DNA of 64,000 nt, from NCBI GenBank assembly GCA_003260075.1, contig QLIY01000178.1:1-64000 (forward strand), in the 5' to 3' direction. The position numbers and the translations under genes were made by a program. Position 1 is the first letter of the stretch, and every line of letters starts with the position of its first letter. Of the stretch, positions 45,520 to 57,878 are shown one piece after another. Source of the DNA: Phallusia mammillata. Lineage: Eukaryota; Chordata; Ascidiacea; Phlebobranchia; Ascidiidae. Below the pieces are notes generated by a model. It saw only the letters and a program-made list of their open reading frames with translations. It ran no database searches and was not told the origin of the DNA.

Positions 45520-48500
45520 TCACCAGTCTGTTGGGTCGCAACGTGCAGGAAAAACAAGCTTTCCTTTTTTGTTAAATCTCGGACTGTTTTCTGAATAAAA
45601 CTGTTGATACCATCTTCGGTGTTTCCCCAAAGTCGCCTCTTCCTTGACGAGAATTGGTTTACGCAAGTAAGTCTTGTTGTTCCACATTAAAATGTCTCGT
45701 TCAATCTGCAATGTGATGAAATAAGTTACAATGAGCAATTTAGAAAATACCGAATAGCGTTTTGTTTTGTAGTCAACGAATTTACAGTGCAAGTTTTATT
45801 TGAAAATATTTGAACCAATAAGAAAAAACCAGGACTACCAATTTAAAATCGAGATTTGAATGTTCAAGACAGGGTATGTTTGCAATGAAAGAAGTTACAT
45901 TGTTTATAGTTTACAAAATATTGAAAAGCGTTTGGTTTTGTCCTTAACGATTTTACACTGGAATTTTTGTTTGCGAAATTTGAACCAATAAGAATAAATA
46001 TGGTTTGCTATTTTGGAATCGAGATTTTTAGGTTACAGACAGTGTGTGTTGGCAATAGCTTCCTAATTTTTGGGGGGGGGGTAAACCAGGACTACCAATT
46101 TAAAATCGAGATTTGAACGTTCAATACAGGGTATATGTTTGCAATACAAGAAGTTACATTGTTTATAGTTTACAAAATATTTAGGATATAAGAATAAACA
46201 TGGCTTGCTGTTTTGAAATCGAAATTTCTAAGTTAAAGACAGTGTGTGTTGGCAATAGCTTCCTAATTTTTTGATTAAACTGGTAAAATATAAACTCGTG
46301 CCGATTGTACCTGCGTTGTTTCAAGCAAATAGAAGATCTTGCCAATAGCCGTTGGTACCCAGGGAGAAATGTAAAATGAATGAGTGAGTCTTTGTTGCAG
46401 TGCTTCCACGGGAGTGATATTTTGCACCATAAGTCCGTGGAAAAATGGGGTTTGCACGTAGATATGTACAGCTCCTGCTCCGATCTGTGCAAAGTTATAA
46501 AAGATTATGATTTGGTCAAAATTTACATTTCTGCGGAAAACAGTCATCAGGCAATACAGTAAACCTCGGTCAAACCACAGTAATCGCCTAATTGGGACAA
46601 AATTTGAGGAACAAAAGATTTGTAAAGGCTCTAACTCAGTGGTCGGCAACCGCCGGTCGGGGGGGGGGACAGTCATCAGGCAATACAGTAAACCTCGGTT
46701 AAACCACAGTAATCGCCTAATTGGGACAAAATTTGAGGTACAAAAGATTTGTAAAGGCTCTAACTCAGTGGTCGGCAACCGCCGGTCTACGGCCCGGTAC
46801 CGGTCCGCGAGGAGTTTGTTACCGGGCCGTATAATTTTTTAGGTTAAATGCTATAAAACATTTTGCCCATGTATCCCGGGGATGATAAACTAATTTAAGC
46901 GTTTTTTATTGCTAAATATTTGTAGTTTTTTGAAGACCGGTCCGCGATAAAATTTCACTTTCAAAAACGGTCCGCAGTGCAAAAAAGGTTGCCGACCCAG
47001 GCCTGCTCTAATCGATCGACAGGTTAATCCACATTTTCGCCTAAGCTAGACAAATTTTTGGTCAAAACGGGTCCGGATTAACCGAGGTTCATTGTATCAA
47101 AAAATCAATTGAATTTTGGTCTTTTAAATTTTTCGATTGGTCATTTGCACCCGTTTTTTAGCAATATCTGCTTTGGAGTGGCAATTTAGCCTCGGACGCC
47201 AGTCGGCTAATTCGGATACAGTTAAACAGAAGCAACAAAACTTACTGAAGTAATGTACGTTTTAAAGCTTGCAAACCATTCTGGCATACCTGCGATATTT
47301 TGAAGTTCAGCTGCAGTAAATGGACTTTCCTTCCGAAAATGTGCATGTAAATGTCATCTTGAATTGTCATTGATGAGCAATGTTTTTCCAACGGATTATC
47401 GGACGGCTGCCATGACGCCTAAACAACAAGACCGGTCCAGTTAATGTTCGTTTGGTTCCGAACAGGAAAAAGTGTTAGGCTATAACTTTATAGTTGTGCT
47501 ATGAAAACCTAATAATTTGGCCAAAATTATGACAGGCGTGTTGAGAAAAGCATTTGAATATTTTACATTGAAATCCAATAGCAAATTATACTTTTCGTTG
47601 CCCAGCTGCGCCTAGGAACTTGCTGTTGGATTTAATTCAACGCTTTTGGCAAGCGACAAAGTGTGATCGCTTAACGACTGATCCCTGAATTAAATACACG
47701 TAACTTATAATGCATAGTTGCCGCCCTGGTCTACTTAGCTTTCCCCACAAAACAGTTATCATATCCAACAGTCAGCTACGTCCGTTATCTGACATTTGAA
47801 TCACGATATCTTGTCAGTTCAAGGGCCTGACAGACTGTTGTAGAAACGCTTGTGTGATTGAATTTGAGTATTTCGGTACCGTACCTTTATGCCATGTTTA
47901 ATAAGGTTGTTGATTATAGAATTGTTTGTTTGTTCTACGTCACTTCCGATTACTGGTTCGTGCAAATGGTTGAGATGAGCGATGTCCGCCGCATTTTCCG
48001 GTATGTCCTGCAAATGTTAATATAAGTTATCCAGTGTGTATCGTATCGTGCAACAAATTCTGACTACTCCTAAACTGGTTTCAGATGATATGAAAGAAAG
48101 CTACGTATTCAGTTAAATTGCCTTATGCAAAACTTTACGAACGTAAGCAATCACGTTGGAAAAATGTGTTTTAATGCGGTTGGGTGTACATCAGTGAAAT
48201 GGGAAAACAAAGAAAAAAACTATTTGCTATCAAATCTGTGCAGAGAAACTTTTCAACACATGTTAACTACCTGTATGTGCGAATTGATGATGTGCTCGGT
48301 TCGTCCAACGTACTTTAATTTCTTTACGGCTTGGGCCACAGGCATTTGCCACTGAGGCGGTTCGTTGTCACAATGATACCAAATGAAGATGATGTCATTG
48401 ACCTCTGCGCACGGCCATGTTTTCACCGAAACGAAGTTCGGCACTGAACAACACAAAAAACGTGTTATTGTATTTTTATGGTTGCTTTGTACAAAGTTGT

Positions 48501-51195
48501 AGGCGGGTCTGAAATTGGACCCCTAACCTGAAACTGAAAACCCAAAAACCCGGCCAGAACCCGAGATTTTGTTGAAGTAAAGCCCGAAATGGGTCTGAAA
48601 GTTGGATTTGCCATAGCGAAATAATTTCGAAACAAATGTGATCTATCGTGAAGCCACACCCGAATCAAGCCTGTTTAAATCAAACCATGGAGCCCGACAT
48701 ACAACTTTGACTTTGTAGTCATTAAAAACCACGGTTCAATCCTTTTCAAGGTCCTCAATTTAAAGATCAAATTTCCATATACCCGCGGGTCATATGTGTT
48801 ACATCATACTATTACGGGATACCCTCGACTCATTTGCATTGTGTGTCGACCCCATCGGCATTTTAGGTTTAGTCTGTGATATTGTGGTATCAGAATTTGA
48901 AACCGTTTCCTAAAGGTATCTGACGGCACAATCTTATAGGTATAGCCTACATATGTTATTTTTTTGCGTTTACGCGTGAAAGAAGTTTGTGAAAATCAGG
49001 TGATTGTTATCTTTTTTCCCTTCCTGCATTATGGGGTCTTTAGATGTTATGGATATTTACGGAACCAGAAAGGAGTGGTCAAATAGACCTCTGCCCGCGA
49101 GCGACACGTTAAAAAAGTTAAAAAGGGCCACTCCTTTTAACCAAAACGTTATCACAGAAATTATGATTGACATAAACAAGATCTTACATTTCTGGGCGTA
49201 AGGAATATCCACTAGTTTTCCAGTTTCACCGCTGAATTTCCATCCGTGAAAAGGACACTCAAGGCAATCGGAGTTCACAACTTTTCCTCCTGCGGCCATG
49301 TTAGCGCCAAGATGCGGGCAGTAGGCGTCCATAACCCGAACTTTTCCCCGACTATTTCTGAACACTGCCATTTGTTCGCCTATAAAAAAGGTCAACGTTT
49401 GCATGAAGAAAAATAGTCAGGGGTCGATTTGACCTAAGTAGATATTTGTTAAGGTTTTAAAAGTGTTGCCTTTGTTTCAGTTCCAGAATGAAGATTATTG
49501 CAAAATTTGCACACCAGTCACCATTATATAGGAGTAAATTGTCCACAGACAATTTGAAATTTACTATCAATTTCAACCCACTGTCGGTTATAGGGTTACG
49601 TGACAGACACTGACCACATTCTAACGACACATCGGCATATTCATTAAATAGTGACTCACATAATCTACCACTGACGTCAGCGGGCGGTAACTTGCGCAAC
49701 AAACTAAACAAAGTTATCGATGCGACACAAAAGTCGGCAAAAAATAGGGTCGTCAACAAGACGCCCGTTGGGAAATAAGAACTCAATTTTGCGTCGCAAT
49801 TGCATGTAATTGTTGGCTTCTTGGGTTGACGTTATATAATTGTCGGGTGATTGCAATTAACTGAGAGGGCAATGACTTTAAAAATGCTAAAAATATCATT
49901 GTCGGTGAAAGGACTTTGTAAATAAACGAATTATCTTCTTAGGGTGCATGATGTCCTTGACTGCGTACAAAATCTTGTTGGGTGTTTTGTTCGCCAGACA
50001 ACCTGTTTTCACATTTCAGCTTTTAATGTATATTGTGGAAATGCATCATCATTGTTTAAATATTGTTGTAACCTGTATGTTGCGTAAACGCCGATTTTTT
50101 TATCAAATGTGACAGAAATCAACTCGAATGGTGAAAGAGTTGCATGGAAAATACAATGTTCCTTCCTGACTGTTATGGGCATTAACATACGGTTCATGAG
50201 TTGGCTACACTGAGGACCACAGTGATCAGCATTACATGTACAGCATACATTGTTTTGTGAGATAGAAACGAGCAGTATGTGGGAGTTGCGCAAAGTTACC
50301 CCTTTAACACCCATATATATATATATATATACACTCTGAAACCTGCACTTGTCCCACAAGCAAACCAATAGAGAAAACCCCGTCTTTTTATTTGGAGCAA
50401 AACATACTTTTTGTGGATATAATGCAGTTACTGTATCAACTAGAAACTTACCAAAAGCATACACACTGCGGACTTGACCTTCTTTGATTGAGCCGGAATC
50501 GAGCAATCGAAACCATCCGTTGGGAAACACTGGCGGCGTGTCGCCAACTTTCCTAAAACACAATTTTGTCGTGTGAAAAAAATCCCCAATATTCGGGCAT
50601 GTGGTTACAAACTTGAAACAATAAGGAAAGCTAAAAACCTGTTCTGGGATTTGTTGATAATTTACAATACATGTTTAATTGTTTATCAGTATTGGTGCCG
50701 TAAAACAATTGATCAACAAAAACATTAAGTTAAATCTCTGAGTTCCCATTTACTTTTAATTTAATCTCCAATGCGTTGTTGTTCACGAGATCCCTGACAA
50801 AAGCTTTTTCGCCCATTGGAAGTTTTTTATACGTCAACCAAACCAAAAAAACATTTAGGCAACCACAAAACTAAGCCATCTTTTGCACGACTGTCACTGT
50901 AAAAGTACATTTCTCCTTAACTGTGCGACAATGGGTAGACGAATCCCGACCCCAAAGCAGACGGAATCTGGCAAAAACACCAGGAAAGAAGATGACTCAC
51001 TTGCGACGCTGCGTAAGCCTGATCGAATGTTCTTTGCTGATGTTTAAGTCGTGATGAACGTATCCAACGGAGCCGAGATCTCGGTAAAGATCAAGTGGTG
51101 CGAAAAGCAATTGGTAGAATTTTTGTCCAAAAATCACCAGCGTAACGACCAATGCCAGATTGAATATCAAGCAAATTGTTGGCGGTAGCGTAGTT
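45520..51195 (-). CDS. nvd: Neverland/DAF-36-type cholesterol 7-desaturase (Rieske oxygenase)
   Basis: Exons on the minus strand: 51195-51001, 50552-50452, 49379-49188, 48443-48271, 48007-47885, 47418-47290, 46484-46311 and 45705-45520. All phases agree, giving about 424 residues plus a missing N-terminus. The first exon has a membrane helix ([17 protein letters not shown]), then [15 protein letters not shown]. The Rieske [2Fe-2S] ligands are in CPHLGAN and CPFHGW, 18 residues apart (exon 49379). The mononuclear iron site is in [13 protein letters not shown] (exon 48007). Family members desaturate cholesterol to 7-dehydrocholesterol at the ER; orthologs occur in nematodes, insects, sea urchin, tunicates, fish and frog but not mammals. 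A candidate first exon at 51526-51431 (MELKFDLFD...) has good splice sites but ends in the wrong phase, so the start is unresolved. Confidence 0.9.
45828..46274. repeat. Local duplication joined by a ten-G run
   Basis: CCAGGACTACCAATTTAAAA through GCAATAGCTTCCTAATTTTT occurs on both sides of G 46072-46081, with more divergence than the other pairs. It is intronic in the Neverland gene. Confidence 0.78.
46541..46788. repeat. Local duplication joined by a ten-G run
   Basis: CAGTCATCAGGCAATACAGT through CAACCGCCGGTC lies at 46541-46658 and again at 46670-46788, joined by G 46659-46668. The left copy stops inside the hAT-like element that is complete on the right. Confidence 0.85.
46766..47005. 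mobile_element. Short hAT-like element
   Basis: The termini CAGTGGTCGGCAACC and GGTTGCCGACCCAGGCCTG are near-inverted. The flanks CTCTAACT (46758-46765) and CTCTAATC (47006-47013) look like an 8-bp target duplication with two changes. Only 240 bp long, with GGTCCGCG-rich interior; intronic in the Neverland gene. Confidence 0.75.
50312..50331. repeat. (AT)n microsatellite
   Basis: A run of about ten AT dinucleotides in an intron of the Neverland gene. Confidence 0.85.
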
Positions 51196-51430
51196 CTGTT
51201 AAATACATAAGGTTTTTGTCACTTCGAAACCAGTATGAATTACCCCTTTCCTGAAACCATTTTAAAGTCGTTTCTGAATCGGAATTTTTGAGAGCAAGTA
51301 AAAATACACCTGTTTGCGCCAAAACATCCACTTTTGTGCAGCAAATTGATTGGATGGCCTTGTTGAATGACTTTAATTAATTCTGCATCGCTCACTTAAC
51401 CGTATTAAAGTTAATCTACATCCGTCTTAC

Positions 51431-51526
51431 CCTTGTTCCAGCAAGCCAATTGTGCATAACGGAGTAGTTCGACTCGTAATTGACCACGTTTTGAAAACTA
51501 TCGAATAAATCAAACTTGAGTTCCAT
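51431..51526 (-). other. Candidate first exon of the Neverland gene (phase conflict)
   Basis: On the minus strand an ATG opens 32 codons (MELKFDLFDSFQNVV...) up to a GTAAGA donor. It ends in phase 0, while the next recognised exon at 51195 needs phase 2. A missed small exon, a sequence error or a different start would explain this. Confidence 0.3.
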
Positions 51527-54500
51527 GCATTTCCTGCCTCAGTAAAAATAATATCAGTCATTTTTTTATTTTAAGTCTGCAAGATAAAACGATAAATTTA
51601 TACATTTAACTTGTCGAACACATTGCATTGTTCGATGTTTTGTTACGAAGGATAAAACACGACGCAGTAGCAATAAAGGAAACAAATTTACATTGACCAA
51701 CACCGGGATATATGATCCCCCAGTTTATCTAATTAGGTTGAGCGAAATCATGTCTCTAAGATACAAGCATCTACGTCCGACCACAATCTTATTGCTAAGG
51801 TGTGGCAACAAAAGTCGACCACTGTCCGTGGTCCATTGCCGAAGGCTTAATAAGCATATGTTTGTGTATCTATGTATCTGTGTTCTATCTATAGATTGTT
51901 AGATAACTGGCACCACAAGGCACTACCTTTCTTTAATTGCGATCACCTATCCCCGTGGCACTTTATTCACAAAGAAACATATTTTTATTGCGTTGGCGGA
52001 GTTTGCCTTTGCGCGACTGATACACGTAATCGCAACATCTTCCCTACAACCGGTGCTGTAACTCATGCATACAAATGTGCACTATTTTACATTCCGAACT
52101 TCGTAACTCCTATATAATTACGCTCCCCCTTTCCGCGATTACACAGTGCTAAAAGAATGCCTATCTGCTCTAAGAATAATTATAAGGCTCCACAAGAAAC
52201 CAAAAGTTAACCTATGCGTTTTTGCTTTTATTAAGTTAAAAGTGCGCTACAGAAAAGTTGCATTTTCCAGCTTTAATCAAAGTTGGAAACAAATCTGTAT
52301 AGAAACTTCTCCAACCATATGTTTGTTTACTTTTGGAACCCGCGGATAATCTCTTTGCCTCGGTAAATAAACAATGCAACTGTGTGCCAGCTTCAGTGCA
52401 AAATCAGATTCGATGAGGTGATCTTTACTTGCTTATTAAACGAATAAACAGAGAATTTGGACATAAACATATGGTTCTTGTATTTTAAGCCGTATTGTTT
52501 GTGACATGCTCTGAGGTAACATTCTGCTCAATTCAAACTGTTATCAGGCTGACAAAATGTGCAATATTAAACATCTCACAACGAGTCTGCGCGGAAATAT
52601 ACCTCAGCGATTCGCTCAAAGATTTTAAATCAAAATTCGACTTTATCCAAGTGAAGGCTTTATCTAATTCCCTTTCATTTTCTGATAATAATCGTTACAG
52701 AAATCTCCAATTCCGCCTTTCTAACAATTTGCGCTTCTGTATGGCATAGTTTAGATGGGTTGTTATTTGCAATCTTTGGTTTATTACGGGGGGGGGGCAA
52801 ACATTTGCGCTTCTATATGGCATAGTTTAGATGGGTTGTTATTTGCAATCTTTGGTTTATTACTACGCCAATAAACAAAGCGCTCGCACCCTGCGGTATA
52901 GTGCACATAACTGCATATCAGTGAAATAATTTTACCTGTTCGGCACCGGCATTATATAGGCTGCACCGTCGGCAGGAGAGAAAACAAGCGGACAAAAAGT
53001 TATCGCTCCGTGCTCATTCAGCCGTACCCACTGACGTAATAATCCGTCTGAGAACCAGAGCTTATGGCAAAAGTCAGACAGTCGGTCTGAAACAGTATGG
53101 AGTAGATTGATTGCCTACCTATCTAAAGTTTATTCAAACGTCAAATGTTGTTCTACATACGTCATAATCGTTACGTCATTGAGTGTCATTTACGCGTGCC
53201 GTTTTGTTATTGTTTCTTGTTTTGGACTATTATCGTACAATAATATGAAAAAAAAAAATTGTTAACCTCCTAATTCTGTGAAAGATTTTAATGCCCTAGT
53301 GAATGGCGCTGATGTCACAACCGTCCATTGTCTGTTTTCGCCAAAGCGACTAATTTAAAGTCTAAACATCCCATGTTTCATCATCAACCATATAAAGATC
53401 CAGTTTACAATAAATAGCACCTTCGAGATACTTTTGACCGAAAACGTGAAGTGTGAAGCTACACCGGTTTCCCCTTGATTCTCGCATTTCTCCTATCGCC
53501 GTACAAGTTGACGAGAAAATGACGAGACAAGCTCAAAATAGAAGTCACTCACTTCGATTTGTAGTCAGTTTCCGATGGCTTTGTTGCAAATCCGCAGATT
53601 GTATTGCCATATCTGTCTGTCTGACTTCGGTTATTAACCTAAACTGCTTTGAAATGCCCATTTTTGGTTTGCTAGAACATATTGCGTATGTTTATTTCAG
53701 TTTCGCCGATAGGACGATTTATATCTAGGTGGAAATTTTACCCAACCTTGTTTGAATCTGACATGGAGAAGTTTCATAGATTACAGAAAGTGAATCGCCT
53801 TCAGGGCGTGAAAGTTTTAATGGTTAAAAAATTTTGCTTTGTGGTTGGGACATATGTAGGCTACGTACCTTGTGGGTTACATGTAATGGTTTAAAATAGA
53901 AAAAAGAGACATAAAGCAAAACTATAAATAATCTTAATTAAACGTTTAAACCTACAACTGAAAAGCAACTGTTGCGTAATGCATTTCGGGACGCATAAAC
54001 ATTTGATAAAATATTTTGTGCAACTTGCTTACTATTACTGACCCGACACCTGCTTGCCAGGTGTAGTTACAATAGATGATCCGTAAACATGATAACCCAA
54101 AACATTCATGTCTTCGTTGAGCTGATTTTATTGACTTGTGCATACAACTTTTAGCGGCCGGTTGTTGAATATTCGATGCAGACACTAACAGGGACTATTT
54201 TCTGCAGTGTTTTGTAAATGCATAAACATGCCTTTTTTGTGTGAAATCAATAGTACATGCTTCCATGTTGCCCGTCCCATCTGAAATGAAACAAAGTGGC
54301 AACAAATGTATGTTGTGATCAATTTATTATTGAGGTTGATGCAAAGACAACGAATTACCAACAGCGCTTGTGCCCACATCGAGTAGCCTACTTTTTTCCT
54401 GCTTTTAACAACACAGACCACTTTTTTTCATTTCTCTACGCCAGTACCATATTGTGTAAAATGCCTCTACGAGTTTTTAAAAATTGAGGCTTACATTTTA

Positions 54501-55245
54501 CTATAGTCTATTTCCCCCCCTTAACGCCTTACTAAAACGACGACCCGTCTAATGGGTTGTATAATGTCGAGGACATATCGTTGGTTCGTTACAAGACTTC
54601 GTCAAAACTATGTTTAAGCTAGAACCTTTTCAAGGGTTTAAGCCCCAACATGAGGTGTTCTGATCAACACATGTTTTTAAAGTTGGTTTTAGTCGCAGTT
54701 GCTTGTAAACATAATAACATGCTAGTTTCCAAAAGGTTGCGCAGGCTTTTTACTATGGCAATAATTGCTGAGCAACTGCCATGATAAAAGCCTATGCTCC
54801 GGTGCGCCACTTTTTGGAAACTAGCAGGCCTGTCTGTGAGTTCCTGTGTTAGCAGATTTTCCATTGTTATTAATCAGCGCTTTTTTGCCTTTTTGAATGG
54901 ACTGAAATCCACTTCTCTAGCTTTAATCTTCATGTTGAGAATTGTTTAACTTGTAGTAATGTGTACCCAAACCGTAAGTGGACCTATAACAAGTCATTGC
55001 AAAGTTATTTTGATATAAATTGTAACAGATTGATGTACATTAAATTCGTAACCTTGCTTGTACTGCTCAAACTGCTTGATATGTAACTGTTACTATGACG
55101 TCATATTGGATGCGTATAGCTTATACATGTTATTTGTGGTTTACAGAAAAACTGTTTCTGTTGACATTAAATCATTTCCGTTTTGTAGCTCAACACGAGC
55201 ATTTGTTGCACAAGCAATAGCGGTCGCTTAGGAGGACCTAGGACT
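51527..55245. other. Gene-free stretch between Neverland and the zinc-finger exons
   Basis: No exon was supported. It includes the Neverland upstream region and one G-run duplication at 52725-52862. ORFs here are short and lack recognisable motifs. Confidence 0.45.
52725..52862. repeat. Local duplication joined by a ten-G run
   Basis: TTTGCGCTTCTGTATGGC through TTTGGTTTATTAC occurs before and after G 52788-52797 with a single base difference. Confidence 0.85.
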
Positions 55246-55249
55246 ATGG

Positions 55250-55391
55250 CCCTCTGGATGACTCTATTCTAAATCACATTGCATCAGTTCATCATCTTTA
55301 GTCATGTCAGGTTTTATGTCCAACTCCGGATTTTTTAAAAGTGTTTCGTCACTTAACTTTTGCCGTTTGTCTTTGTTGTTTGACCGTGTCC
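55250..55391. repeat. Dispersed block, copy 1
   Basis: CACATTGCATCAGTTCATCATC through TTTGACCGTGTCCT matches 57009-57125 closely. A diverged relative occurs at about 60940-61000. On the minus strand all contain a D-M-x-K-D-D-E-x-M-Q-C-D-like reading, so the block may be a decayed coding fragment. Confidence 0.7.
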
Positions 55392-55443
55392 TATGTTACG
55401 GTGGCCCACAAGTGCAATTCAACATTTTTTTGGCGTACATTTA

Positions 55444-55453
55444 GGGGGGGGGG
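55444..55453. other. Ten-G run (contig join)
   Basis: The run cuts the left inverted end 10 bases after its conserved part. Confidence 0.6.
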
Positions 55454-55834
55454 TTTTTTCAAAACTTTTCTTTATTTTTTGTCTAATACACAACTTAGTT
55501 TATTCGACTGCTCAGTCAAGCACTAAACATTAACAATTAGGATGCTTGGTACCAAGTCCACACGTCTCGATGCGCATATTATACAAACTACGAATCTGAA
55601 TACAAGTAAGTGTTGGACTAACAAGTGATTGATGACACAAAACGTATTTCTTATTGAAAAGTCAAGCGATTTTTGTTTTTCGGTTTATTTATTCAAAAAC
55701 CTTGGCTAGGCTTTCCCGAAATGTAAAAAAAAATCTTGTTAAATGTTACGTCACTATTTGCGATCATTGCGTCATAGTAGTATGACGTAACAGTTGAAAT
55801 TCTCAAATAAAGTGAAATAATTTTTGTTGAGCAG

Positions 55835-56234
55835 ATTCGTTCCGAAACCGAACGACGAGAATCCATCGATGTTCGCCAAATTCCGAATCAATAATGACGT
55901 CATAGAAGGATTTCGAAGGTTCGAGTCTTCGGAGAACTGTGGCGACACCCAGTGTCCGCATGTGTTTAAAGTACGTCATATTTCATTCATAGAAATCGTT
56001 GTCATGTAAATAAGTATTTATTCAACATAAAAAATGTGGGTAGTGAGGGTAAAACCCTTTTCACAGAATTCAAATATAATTGAGAATATATCCTCCTTTC
56101 TGGTGATAAAAGCATGCTATAATCCCTTGCAGGTTTCGCATTATCACTGCACGAGGGACGGATGCATGTACAGATTCACAGGTCGCACTCACATGTTCAA
56201 ACATCAGCAGCATCATGAACGTGTGGCCGGGTTG
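55835..56234 (+). CDS. Castor/CASZ1-type zinc finger, partial (two exons)
   Basis: Exons 55835-55970 (enters in phase 2, ends phase 0) and 56133-56234 join in frame with GT..AG signals. They encode [20 protein letters not shown], then [20 protein letters not shown] and [11 protein letters not shown]. The pattern C-x4-C-x7-HYHC-x4-C-x12-H-x3-H is exactly that of the castor-family finger, a DNA-binding unit of the Casz1 transcription factors that act in neural and cardiac fate. Only one finger unit is visible. The donor GTGAG is followed immediately by the gap, and no upstream exon was found. Exon order and location are uncertain because of the joins around it. Confidence 0.8.
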
Positions 56235-56239
56235 GTGAG

Positions 56240-56405
56240 NNNNNNNNNNNNNNNNNNNNNNNNNNNNNNNNNNNNNNNNNNNNNNNNNNNNNNNNNNNNN
56301 NNNNNNNNNNNNNNNNNNNNNNNNNNNNNNNNNNNNNNNNNNNNNNNNNNNNNNNNNNNNNNNNNNNNNNNNNNNNNNNNNNNNNNNNNNNNNNNNNNNN
56401 NNNNN
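56240..56405. other. Assembly gap (166 N)
   Basis: Undetermined bases directly after the donor of the second zinc-finger exon. Confidence 1.
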
Positions 56406-56718
56406 GTAAAACAACACAACATTTTACATGTCCTACAGTGCAGCTAAGACAAACAACTCCAGCGTTTTGGTCTTTGGCATGGTGTGCAGAGAGTAGGCTA
56501 CAGACAGAATGTAAATGTGGATAAGTGCAAAAAAACAATCCATCTTAACTTTAAATCCACAACATACTTGTTATTATAATTTTTATTAACTATAGAAAGT
56601 ACTGAATTGTTTAGTGGCCAGGGATTACAACCAATTGCCTGTGTAATGTACAGGTTTATCACGTTTCCACAATTTTGAAAATTTTTGACACACCCTGTAA
56701 TGGAACCTAAAAATTTTT

Positions 56719-56945
56719 TGGCACTGAAAAATAAATGTTTGCACTGAAAAAAAATTGTTTGCACCAAAAAAAATGTTTGCATCGAAAAAAAATGTTTGCA
56801 CCGAAAAATAAATGTTTGCACTGAAAAATAAATCTTTGTATTGCAAATAAAATTTTTGCATCGAAAAAAAAATGTTTGCACTGAAAATAAAATGTTTGCA
56901 CTGAAAAAAAAATGTTTGCATCAAAAAAAATGTTTGCACTGAAAA
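56719..56945. repeat. Minisatellite, unit about 18-21 bp
   Basis: About twelve units of the form ATGTTTGCA-CTGAAAAAAAA with variation in the A run and the CTG/TCG/CCG triplet. It lies just inside the right inverted end of the element at 55397-56995. The minus-strand ORFs it creates are repeat artefacts. Confidence 0.88.
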
Positions 56946-57008
56946 AAATTAATGTCAGCCAAAAAGTTGTTGAATTGCACTTGTGGGCCACCGTACTATG
57001 TAACGATC

Positions 57009-57125
57009 ACATTGCATCAGTTTATCATCTTTAGTCATGTCAGGTTTTATGTCCAACTACGAATTTTTTAAAAGTGTTTCGTCACTTAACTTTTGCCGTT
57101 TGTCTTTGTTGTTTGACCGTGTCCT
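57009..57125. repeat. Dispersed block, copy 2
   Basis: Near copy of 55250-55391. It is followed by CTATGTAG, which looks like the empty form of the site where the TIR-bounded element sits after copy 1. Confidence 0.7.
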
Positions 57126-57320
57126 CTATGTAGTCTTGTTAAGCTGGTGCTGCGACTTAATGTGTTAAAAAACCTTCGGTTCGCAAGCTCCTTGCCCAAA
57201 TTTCAAATTTTTTGGAGATATGGTCTATTGTTTATCTAAGTTTAAGCAAATCGTTTTCTGTTTTGGTTTCTTCGAGAGTGTTTTCAATTTCTACCATCCC
57301 TGAAACACTGATCTCCAGGC

Positions 57321-57877
57321 TTAATTCCACAGCTCGTTGCGGAACTTCATCAAAATGCTTGTCTTAAAATGATTTTTGTGTTTTTGGTCGGGGAATTGAT
57401 AAGACATGTTGACGTACTGCTGGGTAATTTCTATAACCTGTGTTGTTTGTAATCTTTGTTGCAAGATCTTTCGTCGCGGTGGTTTGGGTGGTGGTTTTAA
57501 GTTGCACATTCCCCCACATTTATAACATCTGGGATTTCCTTGTGTGTGGATGAAGAACTTGTCTCTCGCTGAACGACGTGTCTCTCGCTGAATCTTGTAT
57601 TTTGTTTATTTTTTGGAGATTTAACTGGGGGTCTTTTAACTTTTAACTTCGAATATTTTTGCTTCAGAAATGTTTTCTTTTTATTTCCTGGTAATTTTCG
57701 TGCAAGGATTGACACTATGCTCCGTTGCGCCACACCTGCTTGTTTGAGTAATGAAGGGGCTTCAGCAAGTAAAAGTTTGCAACTTTTTGATTGTGAATAG
57801 TGGATTGAATATAACATGATATGGGGCTCACTGAGTTTCCAGTTTGAAATAGTACAACATTTATGGTGCAAGACCAT
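57321..57877 (-). CDS. Unrecognised ORF pair, possibly one frameshifted gene
   Basis: On the minus strand a 126-codon ORF (57877-57497, ending INVGECAT) overlaps a 62-codon ORF (57509-57321, starting MCNLKPPPKPPRRK). Both have basic, low-hydrophobicity composition with SSSSTHKE and PPPKPP stretches, and the shift falls at a run of five G. One missing base there would join them. I do not recognise the protein, and chance ORFs remain possible. Confidence 0.25.
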
Positions 57878-57878
57878 A

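Larger units (their letters stand above)
55397..56995. mobile_element. TIR-bounded segment, probably a broken MITE or a misjoined region
   Basis: 38-bp ends at 55397-55434 and 56958-56995 are inverted copies with two differences, each starting TACGGTGGCCCACAAG. Both are flanked outside by CTATGT, a likely 6-bp target duplication. A ten-G join (55444-55453) and a 166-base gap lie between them, and so do two castor-type exons. Either the exons were placed here by misassembly, or two element halves bracket them. Confidence 0.6.

Noticed and set aside
46275-46842. Long ORFs on both strands (167 aa and 111 aa)
   Set aside because: They run through an artefactual duplication, a G run and part of a real Neverland exon; the repeated peptide is a consequence of the duplication.
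56719-56945. CRISPR-like regular repeat
   Set aside because: Units are contiguous with no unique spacers, and the genome is eukaryotic.
56498-56991. Overlapping minus-strand ORFs rich in Phe, Cys and Lys
   Set aside because: They are the three-frame reading of an A-rich minisatellite, not a protein.
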